Positions 8,641 through 15,513 of a stretch of 64,000 bases of DNA are shown here, in pieces; the stretch's first letter is position 1; every line of letters begins with the position of its first letter. The DNA lies in the NCBI RefSeq assembly GCF_049532905.1, contig NZ_CP064032.1, forward strand, positions 3,844,001 to 3,908,000. The letters are read 5' to 3'. Both the position numbers and the translations under genes were made by a program. Below the pieces are notes generated by a model. That model did no database searches and was not told the origin of the DNA. It saw only the letters and a program-made list of their open reading frames with translations. Source of the stretch: Dyella_B nitratireducens (GTDB lineage Bacteria > Pseudomonadota > Gammaproteobacteria > Xanthomonadales > Rhodanobacteraceae).

Positions 8641-9302
8641 ACGACCATTTCCTGGATGGGTTGAGCATCAAGCGTCGCCAGCAGATGCTGTAACGCGGCC
8701 TGCTGCGATGACAGCTGCTCGGCGCGTGCGGCAATGCGCGTGCGCAGGTAGTCGAGCGTCAGCCTTTCGAGTGCCGAGATGGCGCGCAATGCACGCTCAG
8801 CGCTGGTGCCACAGCAGATGGCGCCGTGTGTGCGTAGCAGATAAGCGTTGATATCGGGCTGCAATGCCTTGGCGAGCTTGCTCGACAGCCACGCCGTGCC
8901 CGACGGCGCATAACCCACCACTCGCACTTCATGGCCGAGCAAGGCGCGATCTTCATCGCCACTCACCGGCACGGGTTGCCCAAGCAAGGTGCACGCACTC
9001 GCAATCGGCTGATGCGTATGGATGCTGGCGCAGCAATCCGTACGGGTACGCAACAACTTGGCGTGCATCCCCGTTTCCACCGAGGGCTTGCGATCACCGT
9101 CTACTTTGGCCAGATCACGCAACTTCAACACGCAAACATCTTCCGCCGTCATCTGGTAATAGTCCGTGGCGGATGGCGTGACGACGATGTGCTCATCGTC
9201 GACTTTCAACGCAAGGTTGCCGCCGGTCGCGGCAAAGTAACCGTGATCGGCCAACATCACGCTCATCTCGACCACTTGCTGGCGCGCACGTTGGAATTTC
9301 AT
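8637..9302 (-). CDS. Class II aldolase (fuculose/ribulose-phosphate aldolase-epimerase family), catalytically complete
   Basis: A 221-residue zinc-dependent aldolase or epimerase. Phosphate-binding (ATGGNLALKV, TPSATDY) and zinc motifs are intact: Glu76 in SVETGMH, His95 and His97 in SIHTHQPIA, and His159 in LLRTHGAICCG. Family members cleave or epimerise sugar phosphates such as L-fuculose-1-P and L-ribulose-5-P, or dehydrate methylthioribulose-1-P (MtnB). It overlaps the kinase upstream and the aminotransferase downstream by 4 bases each. The kinase-aldolase pairing suggests a keto-sugar is phosphorylated and then cleaved. The exact substrate cannot be read from sequence. Confidence 0.85.
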   Translation of the reverse strand: MKFQRARQQVVEMSVMLADHGYFAATGGNLALKVDDEHIVVTPSATDYYQMTAEDVCVLKLRDLAKVDGDRKPSVETGMHAKLLRTRTDCCASIHTHQPIASACTLLGQPVPVSGDEDRALLGHEVRVVGYAPSGTAWLSSKLAKALQPDINAYLLRTHGAICCGTSAERALRAISALERLTLDYLRTRIAARAEQLSSQQAALQHLLATLDAQPIQEMVV

Positions 9303-10927
9303 CGCGGCGTACTCTGGCTATGGTTGATACGGCGATAAAGGGGCGCGAGGCGCCGATGCAGCTCCTTGAATGTGCCAAAGCGATCGTCATACAACTGACG
9401 CATGGCCTCGCGCGGTTCGAATCGCCACTTGCGCCGGCACAGATCCGGCACGTCGTTGAACGACAACTTGCCCAGACCGATACCTGCGATAAAAGCAGCG
9501 CCCAGGGCATTGGCCTGAATCGGCGCAACCGGTTGCTCGATCACCATGCCGGTGACATCCGCCATGATCTGGCACCACACGTTCGACTGGCCGCCACCAC
9601 CCACCACGGTCATCGGCGCGCCTTTGTCGCAGCCGACGAAAGCCAGCATGGGCTCCAGCATCCAGCGCGTGTTCAAGGCCACGCCTTCGAGAAACGCGCG
9701 AATCATGTCTTCTCGCGTGTGTTCCAGCGAGAGATTGAACAGGCCGGCGCGCAGGTGACGATCATCCACCGGCGTGCGCTCGCCCTGCAGCCATGGCAGA
9801 TAGATCAGCCCGCGCGCACCGGCCGGGACGCGATCGGCGATGTGATCGAGCAGGGGGTAGACGTCCGGCCGCGATTCATCCGGCGTCAGTTCGTCCGCAT
9901 GAAAAAGGATGCGATCGCGCAACATGGTGAGGTTGCTGCAGGCCGCCGATTGCACGGCCATGGCCAGATAGCGATCTTTTCTCGCGCACGGCACCGAAGC
10001 GATGAACGCACCGAGATTCGTGTGCTTTTCCGGCACATGGGCGGCGATCCAGGAGGATGTACCGAGATACAGATGCAGCTCGCGATCACGCACCGTGCCG
10101 GCGCCGATCGCCGCGGCGGAGTTGTCGACGGCACCGGCAACGACGCGTGTTGAAGGCGAAAGCCCAAGCAATGCCGCGACGTCTGGCATCAACGGGCCGA
10201 TGACATCGGTGGATGGCAGCAGCTCCGGCAAACGCGCGCTGTCAACCTCCAGGACGCGCAGCAGTCCTTCGTCATAGCGTATGCGCGAAAGATCGCGGTT
10301 ATCGGTCGCCCAGGTGGTGAGCGCTGAGTCGTAAGTTGCGCAGAAACGGCCGGTGAGCCGCAGATTCATGAAATCGAGCGGACCGAGAAACTTGTGCGTG
10401 CGGTCGAACAGCGTTCTGTCGTGATCGCGCAGCCACGCAATATGCCCGGCTTGATCCTTGCCGGACAGCGATGGCGCGCCGCCTGTAAGCCGCAACCAGC
10501 GCACCAGTTTCAGTGGTCCATAACCTTGGATGTTGAGCCATTTGTTGCGTGCACGGCGCCGGATGGCATCGGAGCCACGCATATCCAGCCATAACATGGC
10601 GCGCGCAAGCGTGTTCCCATGCTCGTCCACCGGCACGGTGCATTCGTGCAACGCGGAACAGCAAACTGCCATCACGCGGCTGCGAAGCCGTGCATCCGTT
10701 GCCAGCAATTCCTGCGCGGCGCCGAGAAACGCCTGCCACCAGTCCTCGGCATCTTGCTCTACGCCATATTCGCCAACAAGATGCAGGGGAACCGGCCGAA
10801 ACGCCCAGGCCTGCACGCTGCCGTCGAGCGCCACCAGCGCGCATTTGCAGCCCGACGTGCCCAGATCGACCGCCAAGACCAGGCGCTCGTCGCTGGAAGA
10901 CACGGCAGCCTGTTGCACGCTCGGCAT
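9299..10927 (-). CDS. FGGY-family carbohydrate kinase (xylulokinase-like)
   Basis: A 542-residue FGGY kinase, first gene of the six-gene operon. It begins with the phosphate-1 motif LVLAVDLGTSGCKCALVALDG (DLGTS around residue 21). It continues with VAGAVDNSAAAIGAGTV and, near the C-terminus, the adenosine motif MTVVGGGGQSNVWCQIMADVTGMVIEQP, all as in XylB-like kinases of about 500 residues. It would phosphorylate a sugar or polyol using ATP. It has about 40 extra residues compared with typical xylulokinase. The gene starts 85 bases from the divergent tetR-type gene, with palindromic sites between them, so it is probably controlled by that regulator. Confidence 0.88.
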   Translation of the reverse strand: MPSVQQAAVSSSDERLVLAVDLGTSGCKCALVALDGSVQAWAFRPVPLHLVGEYGVEQDAEDWWQAFLGAAQELLATDARLRSRVMAVCCSALHECTVPVDEHGNTLARAMLWLDMRGSDAIRRRARNKWLNIQGYGPLKLVRWLRLTGGAPSLSGKDQAGHIAWLRDHDRTLFDRTHKFLGPLDFMNLRLTGRFCATYDSALTTWATDNRDLSRIRYDEGLLRVLEVDSARLPELLPSTDVIGPLMPDVAALLGLSPSTRVVAGAVDNSAAAIGAGTVRDRELHLYLGTSSWIAAHVPEKHTNLGAFIASVPCARKDRYLAMAVQSAACSNLTMLRDRILFHADELTPDESRPDVYPLLDHIADRVPAGARGLIYLPWLQGERTPVDDRHLRAGLFNLSLEHTREDMIRAFLEGVALNTRWMLEPMLAFVGCDKGAPMTVVGGGGQSNVWCQIMADVTGMVIEQPVAPIQANALGAAFIAGIGLGKLSFNDVPDLCRRKWRFEPREAMRQLYDDRFGTFKELHRRLAPLYRRINHSQSTPR

Positions 10928-10945
10928 CGTCTATCATCCCCAAAA

Positions 10946-10980
10946 AGCTAGTTATAGCTACAATATAGTTATAGCTATAA
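10946..10980. promoter_or_regulatory. Palindromic/direct-repeat operator between kinase operon and tetR-type gene
   Basis: TAGTTATAGCTA occurs twice in direct orientation (10949-10960 and 10966-10977), start to start 17 bases. Each copy sits in an inverted repeat: AGCTA-GTTA-TAGCT (10946-10959) and the perfect TATAGCTATA (10970-10979). The stretch is AT-rich in a GC-rich genome and sits exactly between divergent genes, as expected for TetR dimers controlling both directions. The assignment to this regulator is inferred from position. Confidence 0.6.
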
Positions 10981-11012
10981 TTGGCGCAAGCCCTCCCCGT
11001 CGGACCACCGCA

Positions 11013-11693
11013 GTGCCCTCCAAGCCCAGCCCCAGCCGCCGCGTGGCAAAACGCCCCAAGCTCGCCCTGAGCCCTAAAGTGAAGCCTGCACAGTCGCGCG
11101 CGGCAGAGACCTACGAACAGCTGCTTACCGTCACGGCGCAGGTGCTTGCGGACGTCGGTTTCGAACTACTCACCACCAATCTGGTGTGCGAGCGCGCGAA
11201 ATTGTCGCCACCGGCGCTCTATCGCTACTTCCCCAACAAGTACGCGTTGCTGCACGAATTGGGGTTGCGCCTGATGGGGAAACAGAATGCGTTGATTCAC
11301 CAGTGGCTGACGCCTGCTGCATTCGGCTCGGCGAAAAAACTGGAAGACGCGATCACGGGACTTTTGCTGGAAACCTACGACGTCACGCGCGAAACCACCG
11401 CCGGCATCTGGATCATGCGCGCCTTGCGTGCCATACCCATGCTTCAGGACGTTCGGCTCGAATCGGCCAGGGAGGTGGCCGAGCAGGTCACCGCGCAACT
11501 GCGCCAGGCATTTCCGAAAGCTGCGAAAGAAGATCTGGAACTCATCAGCCGCGTCGCCGACAGCATGTCGTACGCCGCGCTGGAAATGCTGTTCGATGAT
11601 CCGTCACTGGACGCAGCGTCGGTGATGCGCCTGGTTGCTGCCAGCCTCGCTAGCCATGTAGCGCGCCTGCAGGGCAAGCAAGGCCGCGCGTAG
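11013..11693 (+). CDS. TetR/AcrR family transcriptional regulator
   Basis: 226 residues from a GTG at 11013. Earlier in-frame starts run antisense through the kinase gene and are implausible. After a basic N-terminal tail (SRRVAKRPKLALSPKVKP) comes the TetR DNA-binding domain: ETYEQLLTVTAQVLADVGFELLTTNLVCERAKLSPPALYRYFPNKYALLHELG, with the helix-turn-helix ending in the diagnostic YRYFPNKYALL. The remaining 150 residues form a divergent helical ligand-binding domain. It is divergent from the kinase-aldolase operon, so it is most likely that operon's repressor with a pathway metabolite as inducer. It carries a longer than usual basic N-terminal arm. Confidence 0.88.
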   Translation: MPSKPSPSRRVAKRPKLALSPKVKPAQSRAAETYEQLLTVTAQVLADVGFELLTTNLVCERAKLSPPALYRYFPNKYALLHELGLRLMGKQNALIHQWLTPAAFGSAKKLEDAITGLLLETYDVTRETTAGIWIMRALRAIPMLQDVRLESAREVAEQVTAQLRQAFPKAAKEDLELISRVADSMSYAALEMLFDDPSLDAASVMRLVAASLASHVARLQGKQGRA

Positions 11694-11701
11694 CGATGCT
11701 G

Positions 11702-11719
11702 TGATGTCTTGTGACATCA
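11702..11719. repeat. Inverted repeat TGATGTC-N4-GACATCA
   Basis: A perfect 7-bp inverted repeat just after the tetR-type stop codon, without a U-run. It overlaps the stop of the candidate small ORF at 11717-11878. It could be a weak terminator stem or a protein-binding site. Confidence 0.4.
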
Positions 11720-11878
11720 GCGCCAGTTGCGACCGGTGCGACGTGCCAGGGATATGCGTACCAGGTTGTCGACTTGATGCCACCCGAATCGGCGCCGCGC
11801 GATGAGGCGCAGCACCAGGCGGATGAATGACAAACCTTTCCGATGCGGTGGCCGCCCAATCGTCAGCCGATTGGGCAC
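11717..11878 (-). CDS. Candidate small basic protein (53 aa)
   Basis: A GTG at 11878 follows the methyltransferase stop codon by 14 bases and is preceded by GGAGGGC, a plausible though close Shine-Dalgarno. The 53-residue product contains LSFIRLVLRLIARRRFGWHQVDNLVRISLARR and is very Arg-rich. Gene-like points are the ribosome site and the position directly after the preceding gene. Against it, a strong GCCCAATCG/CGATTGGGC hairpin (11854-11876) covers its first codons, and no family is recognised. This is a guess worth testing, not a firm gene. Confidence 0.3.
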   Translation of the reverse strand: MPNRLTIGRPPHRKGLSFIRLVLRLIARRRFGWHQVDNLVRISLARRTGRNWR

Positions 11879-11892
11879 GCCCTCCGGCTCGA

Positions 11893-12702
11893 TCATGGCT
11901 CAGCTTTGGCTAAAGACGACGGCTTACGGAACTTCAACACAAACTTGTCCGTATGCCCTTTGATGTCCGGCGCGAAGATCGGCTTGTCGTGTCCATCTTG
12001 TGGATTGCTGAGCACGTCGCTTTGCGCCTCCAGCACGAAACCTGCCGCCTTTGCCTGGGCAATGACGGTCGCCGGGTCGATGCGATGCAGCGTATGGGCG
12101 TCACGTCCGCCTGAGCCCGGTGCAGCTGCATGATCGACGATGATGAAAACACCACCGGGCTTCAGCGCCTTGAACGCAGCAGCGTCGAGGTTGGCGGCTT
12201 GTTCGGGACCGGTGCTGCCGTCGACGCTGAACACGCTGACGGCGCCGTAGACATCGTGGTAATTCTGCGACGTCCACACGACATCCAACGGCGCGCCGAC
12301 ATCGAACCGGTCATAGGGCCGGATGAGCAGACTGGTGTTGCCGCTATAAGCAGGATCGACCGCCAATGCCCGAATGGACTTGAGCCTCTCCGGCGGAGCT
12401 TTGCTGGCATAGGCCTCAGGAACAACGGCATACACATGGCCCTTGATGCCGACGACCTTGCTGAAAAGGCGGGTGAAATAGCCGCCACCCGGCATGACGT
12501 CAGCAACCCGGTCGCCCGGCTTGATGCCGGCGAAGGCGATCAATGCGGCCGGCCTGCGATCGTTGTCGACCTGCTTGTCCGCGGCCGGCCGCGTGTTGTC
12601 GGAAATGGCATGGGCCACATAAGCCGGCGGAGACGATGCCTGGGCATGCACCAGTGCCGCAGTGCCGAGGAAGAGAAACGCAAGTGCTGAACATGTCTTC
12701 AT
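11893..12702 (-). CDS. Exported SAM-dependent methyltransferase-like protein
   Basis: About 269 residues from the ATG at 12702 (GGAGG lies about 11 bases upstream). A signal peptide is evident (MKTCSALAFLFLGTAALVHAQA). The mature part is a class I methyltransferase fold: GIKPGDRVADVMPGGGYFTRLFSKVVG is motif I with a GGGY glycine loop, FDVGAPLDVVWTSQNYHD is motif II/III, and ALKPGGVFIIVDHAA is the post-motif strand. SAM is cytoplasmic, so an exported SAM-binding fold is odd. Related proteins annotated as methyltransferases with signal peptides are found in several proteobacteria without known function. No partner genes are adjacent. Confidence 0.8.
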   Translation of the reverse strand: MKTCSALAFLFLGTAALVHAQASSPPAYVAHAISDNTRPAADKQVDNDRRPAALIAFAGIKPGDRVADVMPGGGYFTRLFSKVVGIKGHVYAVVPEAYASKAPPERLKSIRALAVDPAYSGNTSLLIRPYDRFDVGAPLDVVWTSQNYHDVYGAVSVFSVDGSTGPEQAANLDAAAFKALKPGGVFIIVDHAAAPGSGGRDAHTLHRIDPATVIAQAKAAGFVLEAQSDVLSNPQDGHDKPIFAPDIKGHTDKFVLKFRKPSSLAKAEP

Positions 12703-13131
12703 ACGTTGCCACGCCTCCATGAAATACGGATGTACCAGTGCGCCAACAGCTTATCCATCGCGTGCGAGTTGGGTGAAAACCCAACATCAGGGATGTAAGC
12801 GCACATGGATGTTGAGGTCTGCGCCCAACCGGATCAGTCAAAGCATCCCTAGAGACTAGCTACTACATGGCACGTGTAAAGGTCGCCAACGCTTATTTCA
12901 GATATTGCAATTTGAAATGGTCTTTGCGTTGGATTTCGGCCTTCGCCCACCGCAGTCTGGCGAAATATCCCTGGAGACCCTTGATACATTGCACTGGCGC
13001 ATATCAGCCATTTTTTTGTATTTCTGCGGTACCAACTTGGCTTGGATCAAGTGATCGCACTGGATGCATGATCTTGCAGGCGACGCAAGTGGCTCTGTAT
13101 GTCGCCTGCACCCCAGACAACGCTTTTCAAG
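12703..13131. other. Intergenic region, no gene seen
   Basis: Roughly 430 bases between two leftward genes. The base composition is more AT-rich than its surroundings. Short open frames here show no recognisable protein. The 5' end must hold the methyltransferase promoter on the minus strand. I see no repeat or RNA element that I can name. Confidence 0.5.
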
Positions 13132-13479
13132 TCAGGCTTTTTTGAGGAAACAGACCTTAAGTACCAGACCTTTGATCTTGTCGGAGTTGCCCTCGATATG
13201 TTCCGAGTCGCCGTCGACCAGTCGAATATTGCGGATGACGGTCCCCTGCTTGAGAGGAATGGAGGAGCCCTTGACCTTCAGGTCCTTGATGACGACAACC
13301 GAATCGCCACTATGGAGCGCATTGCCATGAACATCGCGCACGACTGTGGCGGCCTCTTCGGTTTTGGCCAGCACCTTCGGCCATTCGTGTCCGCAATCGG
13401 GGCAGATATAGACGGTCTCATCCGGGTACGTGTTTTCCATGCCGCAACGTGGACAGGCTGGGATATCGTGCATTTCCAT
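13132..13479 (-). CDS. yjdM: PhnA/YjdM-like zinc-ribbon protein
   Basis: 115 residues, the usual length of this family. An N-terminal zinc ribbon has two CxxC-type knuckles (ACPRCGMENTY and YICPDCGHEW), followed by the small all-beta C-terminal domain (VRDVHGNALHSGDSVVVIKDLKVKGSSIPLKQGTVIRNIRLVDGDSEHIEG). The family was once called PhnA because of linkage with phosphonate genes in E. coli, but it is not phosphonoacetate hydrolase and its function is unknown. The start ATG follows AGAAGGAGACTACCCC, an excellent Shine-Dalgarno. It is an isolated gene. Confidence 0.9.
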   Translation of the reverse strand: MEMHDIPACPRCGMENTYPDETVYICPDCGHEWPKVLAKTEEAATVVRDVHGNALHSGDSVVVIKDLKVKGSSIPLKQGTVIRNIRLVDGDSEHIEGNSDKIKGLVLKVCFLKKA

Positions 13480-13584
13480 GGGGTAGTCTCCTTCTAACTT
13501 AAGGAACAGATAAAACGATTTCGCGCCATCGTTGCTTGCGTGACTGGATGCCGACGGTCCACGATCAGCTTCTCTTGCAAAACA

Positions 13585-13866
13585 CTACATCCATTCGTAG
13601 GACGCGGCCCGCACAAAGTATTCACGTGCAGTGGGACTAAGCCACGGAAAGGCGCGGTCAATGGCCTGATCGGCTGATTTGCAACCGGCCGGTAAATCGC
13701 CATGTTGCCAATGCGTCGCGCTGCAAGCATGAGCCCAGATATTCCGCGCCACGATCCGGTCTGTCTCGGATAGGCATTCATGGGTCAACACAGCTTCCAG
13801 GAAGCGCCAAGGCGCTGACCAGTCGGTAAAGCCTTCTACAATGCTGACAATGTTTGATGGGGACAT
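13585..13866 (-). CDS. Hypothetical protein (93 aa, Trp/His-rich)
   Basis: A 93-residue protein with no family I recognise. It is rich in Trp (six) and Ala, with DWSAPWRFLEAVLTHECLSETDRIVARNIWAHAC predicted helical and two Cys residues. It ends FPWLSPTAREYFVRAASYEWM. The composition is protein-like, and AGG lies about 10 bases ahead of the ATG. It sits alone between the zinc-ribbon gene and a receiver-domain gene, all on the same strand with gaps near 100 bases, so an operon is possible but not shown. Confidence 0.5.
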   Translation of the reverse strand: MSPSNIVSIVEGFTDWSAPWRFLEAVLTHECLSETDRIVARNIWAHACSATHWQHGDLPAGCKSADQAIDRAFPWLSPTAREYFVRAASYEWM

Positions 13867-13973
13867 TAATTAGAACCTATCGAGTTGCTATGACGTACCG
13901 CCATAGCACTCTCTGCTTCGTTTCACACGCGGATGAGGAAGGTTTCAATCCTGGAAAGTAGCGGATGCTTGCG

Positions 13974-14333
13974 CTAACCGGACGTCTGTCCGATCACACA
14001 TGCCAGGCAATGACGCAATTCGACTACGCCTACCGGCTTAATCAACGTGATGTCACCCCGAAACGCGATGGGCTTGACCGATCCTGTCACGACGTCTTGC
14101 TCCAGTAGCAGCACGATCGGGATGGCACAGTGACGAAACAAACCCACCAGGGTCTTTACTTCGCTATACGGAAGATGTGCATCGACAATCGCTGCGCGAT
14201 GATGAGCCACCAGCATCGCGTGCATGGCCGAATCCAGACCCGCTGCAGCGTGCACGACATAACCACTTTGCCGCAGGTCATTTTCCAGCGCCTGGCGAAA
14301 GGCCGTATCGTCGTCCACGATCAAGACCGACAT
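13974..14333 (-). CDS. Single-domain response regulator (receiver only)
   Basis: 119 residues forming one CheY-like receiver domain with no output domain. The acidic pocket (VDDD, residues 6-9), the phospho-acceptor Asp51 in AAIVDAHLP and Lys99 in LIKPV are present. The conserved Ser/Thr that couples phosphorylation to the conformational switch is Leu77 (PIVLLLEQD), so signalling may be altered. No histidine kinase is adjacent. It may be a phosphate shuttle or an orphan regulator. Confidence 0.8.
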   Translation of the reverse strand: MSVLIVDDDTAFRQALENDLRQSGYVVHAAAGLDSAMHAMLVAHHRAAIVDAHLPYSEVKTLVGLFRHCAIPIVLLLEQDVVTGSVKPIAFRGDITLIKPVGVVELRHCLACVIGQTSG

Positions 14334-14402
14334 GGCTTTAGCTTCCGGTCTTGGAAAAAGGCATCAGGGCGTTAGAACCGACGGGATTCATGACATGTGT
14401 CG

Positions 14403-15206
14403 TCATTTCCGTCGTTTTTGCCGACTCAACGAGTGAAAGCGCGATGGCGGCGCCAGATGCGCCCGCACGGTTTCAAAGAGCGGACTGGCTTCTGACGGGC
14501 GTTCCAAGTGACGTCCCACGGACGCGGCGGCTAATTGGGCAACTTCCATGGGAAGCGGCACGGAGGTCTCCGGCCAGAATCCCAACTCCAGAGCGCCCAG
14601 TCGTGCCGCACTATCCAGATGCGGCAACACCTCGTTATAGGTAGCGCGGCGTAGATCGTTGTCCGTGGCGTTGCCAGGCGATGCGATGATGATGCGGCAT
14701 GCGGTTTGGTTGGTGCTCTTCAAATAGGCACCGTACGCCGTCAAGCAACCGGAATACAGGGAACGGTAGCGCAACGCGTCCGACCCTGAGCTTTGTCCCG
14801 CTTGGTGCTCTACCACAGCGACCGCGAAGCGCAGCGGCAGTCGGCGGATGAGCGTCGCCAATGTGCTTTCGGCCGCATTCGGCTCGCGGACGGGGAGGCA
14901 CAACTGGGGCGCCACGTCGTGAAGCCAGGATGCGATCGGCGTGCGAAGGGACGCAGGGCCGTCACCGCGACGCAACGGCTGCAACATCGTCAACGACTGC
15001 GTAAGCATGGACCAGGCGGCTGACACAGTCGGCCAGCACAGGATCTGCACGTCGATGCGCCGGTCTTGCGCACTCGCGCTGTATTCGCCAAGAAACGCCA
15101 CGTGTTCCGGCCGTAAATCGGCCATTGCCTGCAAAACACTGGGGGTACTTTTCGCCGCCGAGGATGGCGGCCGGTGCGTGGGTTTATCCGTTGCTGACAC
15201 GGTCAT
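14403..15206 (-). CDS. Hypothetical protein coupled to a ribbon-helix-helix regulator
   Basis: 267 residues from the ATG at 15206 (MTVSATDKP), preceded by GGAAG and overlapping the end of the ribbon-helix-helix gene by about 23 bases, so its translation is probably coupled. I do not recognise the family. A hydrophobic core region (FAVAVVEHQAGQSSGSDALRYRSLYSGCLTAYGAYL, then CRIIIASPGNATDN) looks like an alpha/beta domain, and the C-terminus is basic (SRFHSLSRQKRRK). The arrangement small DNA-binding protein plus overlapping larger gene resembles toxin-antitoxin pairs, but no toxin motif is visible. Confidence 0.6.
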   Translation of the reverse strand: MTVSATDKPTHRPPSSAAKSTPSVLQAMADLRPEHVAFLGEYSASAQDRRIDVQILCWPTVSAAWSMLTQSLTMLQPLRRGDGPASLRTPIASWLHDVAPQLCLPVREPNAAESTLATLIRRLPLRFAVAVVEHQAGQSSGSDALRYRSLYSGCLTAYGAYLKSTNQTACRIIIASPGNATDNDLRRATYNEVLPHLDSAARLGALELGFWPETSVPLPMEVAQLAAASVGRHLERPSEASPLFETVRAHLAPPSRFHSLSRQKRRK

Positions 15207-15399
15207 TGGGTTCTTCCGGGAGGGCCTCGTCCTCGGCATGCCAAGGGCGGCCGGAGGTGCGTTCGATGTATTCGCGGATCAGTCGGCGGACGACCTGGGA
15301 CGGCGTCGCGTCCTCGACCGCGCACAGGCGCTCGAAGACCGCCTTCTTGCGCGGGTCGATCAGGATCGTGAGGCGGGCGGTACGATTTTCGATTGCCAT
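15184..15399 (-). CDS. Ribbon-helix-helix (CopG-like) DNA-binding protein
   Basis: 71 residues from the ATG at 15399 (GGAG about 10 bases upstream). The ribbon-helix-helix fold is clear: strand ARLTILIDPRKKAVFERL, then helices ERLCAVEDATPSQVVRRLIREYIERT. The tail is acidic (HAEDEALPEEPND). Such proteins bind palindromic operators as dimers and often repress their own operon. A perfect AT-rich palindrome (15436-15454) lies just upstream of the start, in the gap shared with the divergent hydrogenase-like operon, so it may control both. Confidence 0.8.
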   Translation of the reverse strand: MAIENRTARLTILIDPRKKAVFERLCAVEDATPSQVVRRLIREYIERTSGRPWHAEDEALPEEPNDRVSNG

Positions 15400-15435
15400 A
15401 GGAGTATTCTCCAACTTACACATGAATCAATCTAC

Positions 15436-15471
15436 ATGATAATCAAATTATCATTAAACGCACATAATGTG
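15436..15471. promoter_or_regulatory. Two palindromes between the ribbon-helix-helix gene and the Ehr operon
   Basis: ATGATAAT-CAA-ATTATCAT (15436-15454) is a perfect 8+3+8 palindrome, and CACAT-A-ATGTG (15461-15471) is a second one. They are the most AT-rich stretch in this area and lie in the 114-base divergent gap. They are candidate operators for the ribbon-helix-helix protein. Binding is inferred from position only. Confidence 0.55.
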
Positions 15472-15513
15472 TATTCGTGATGTTTGCGGCGTCATGACAG
15501 GGGGATCGAGCAC

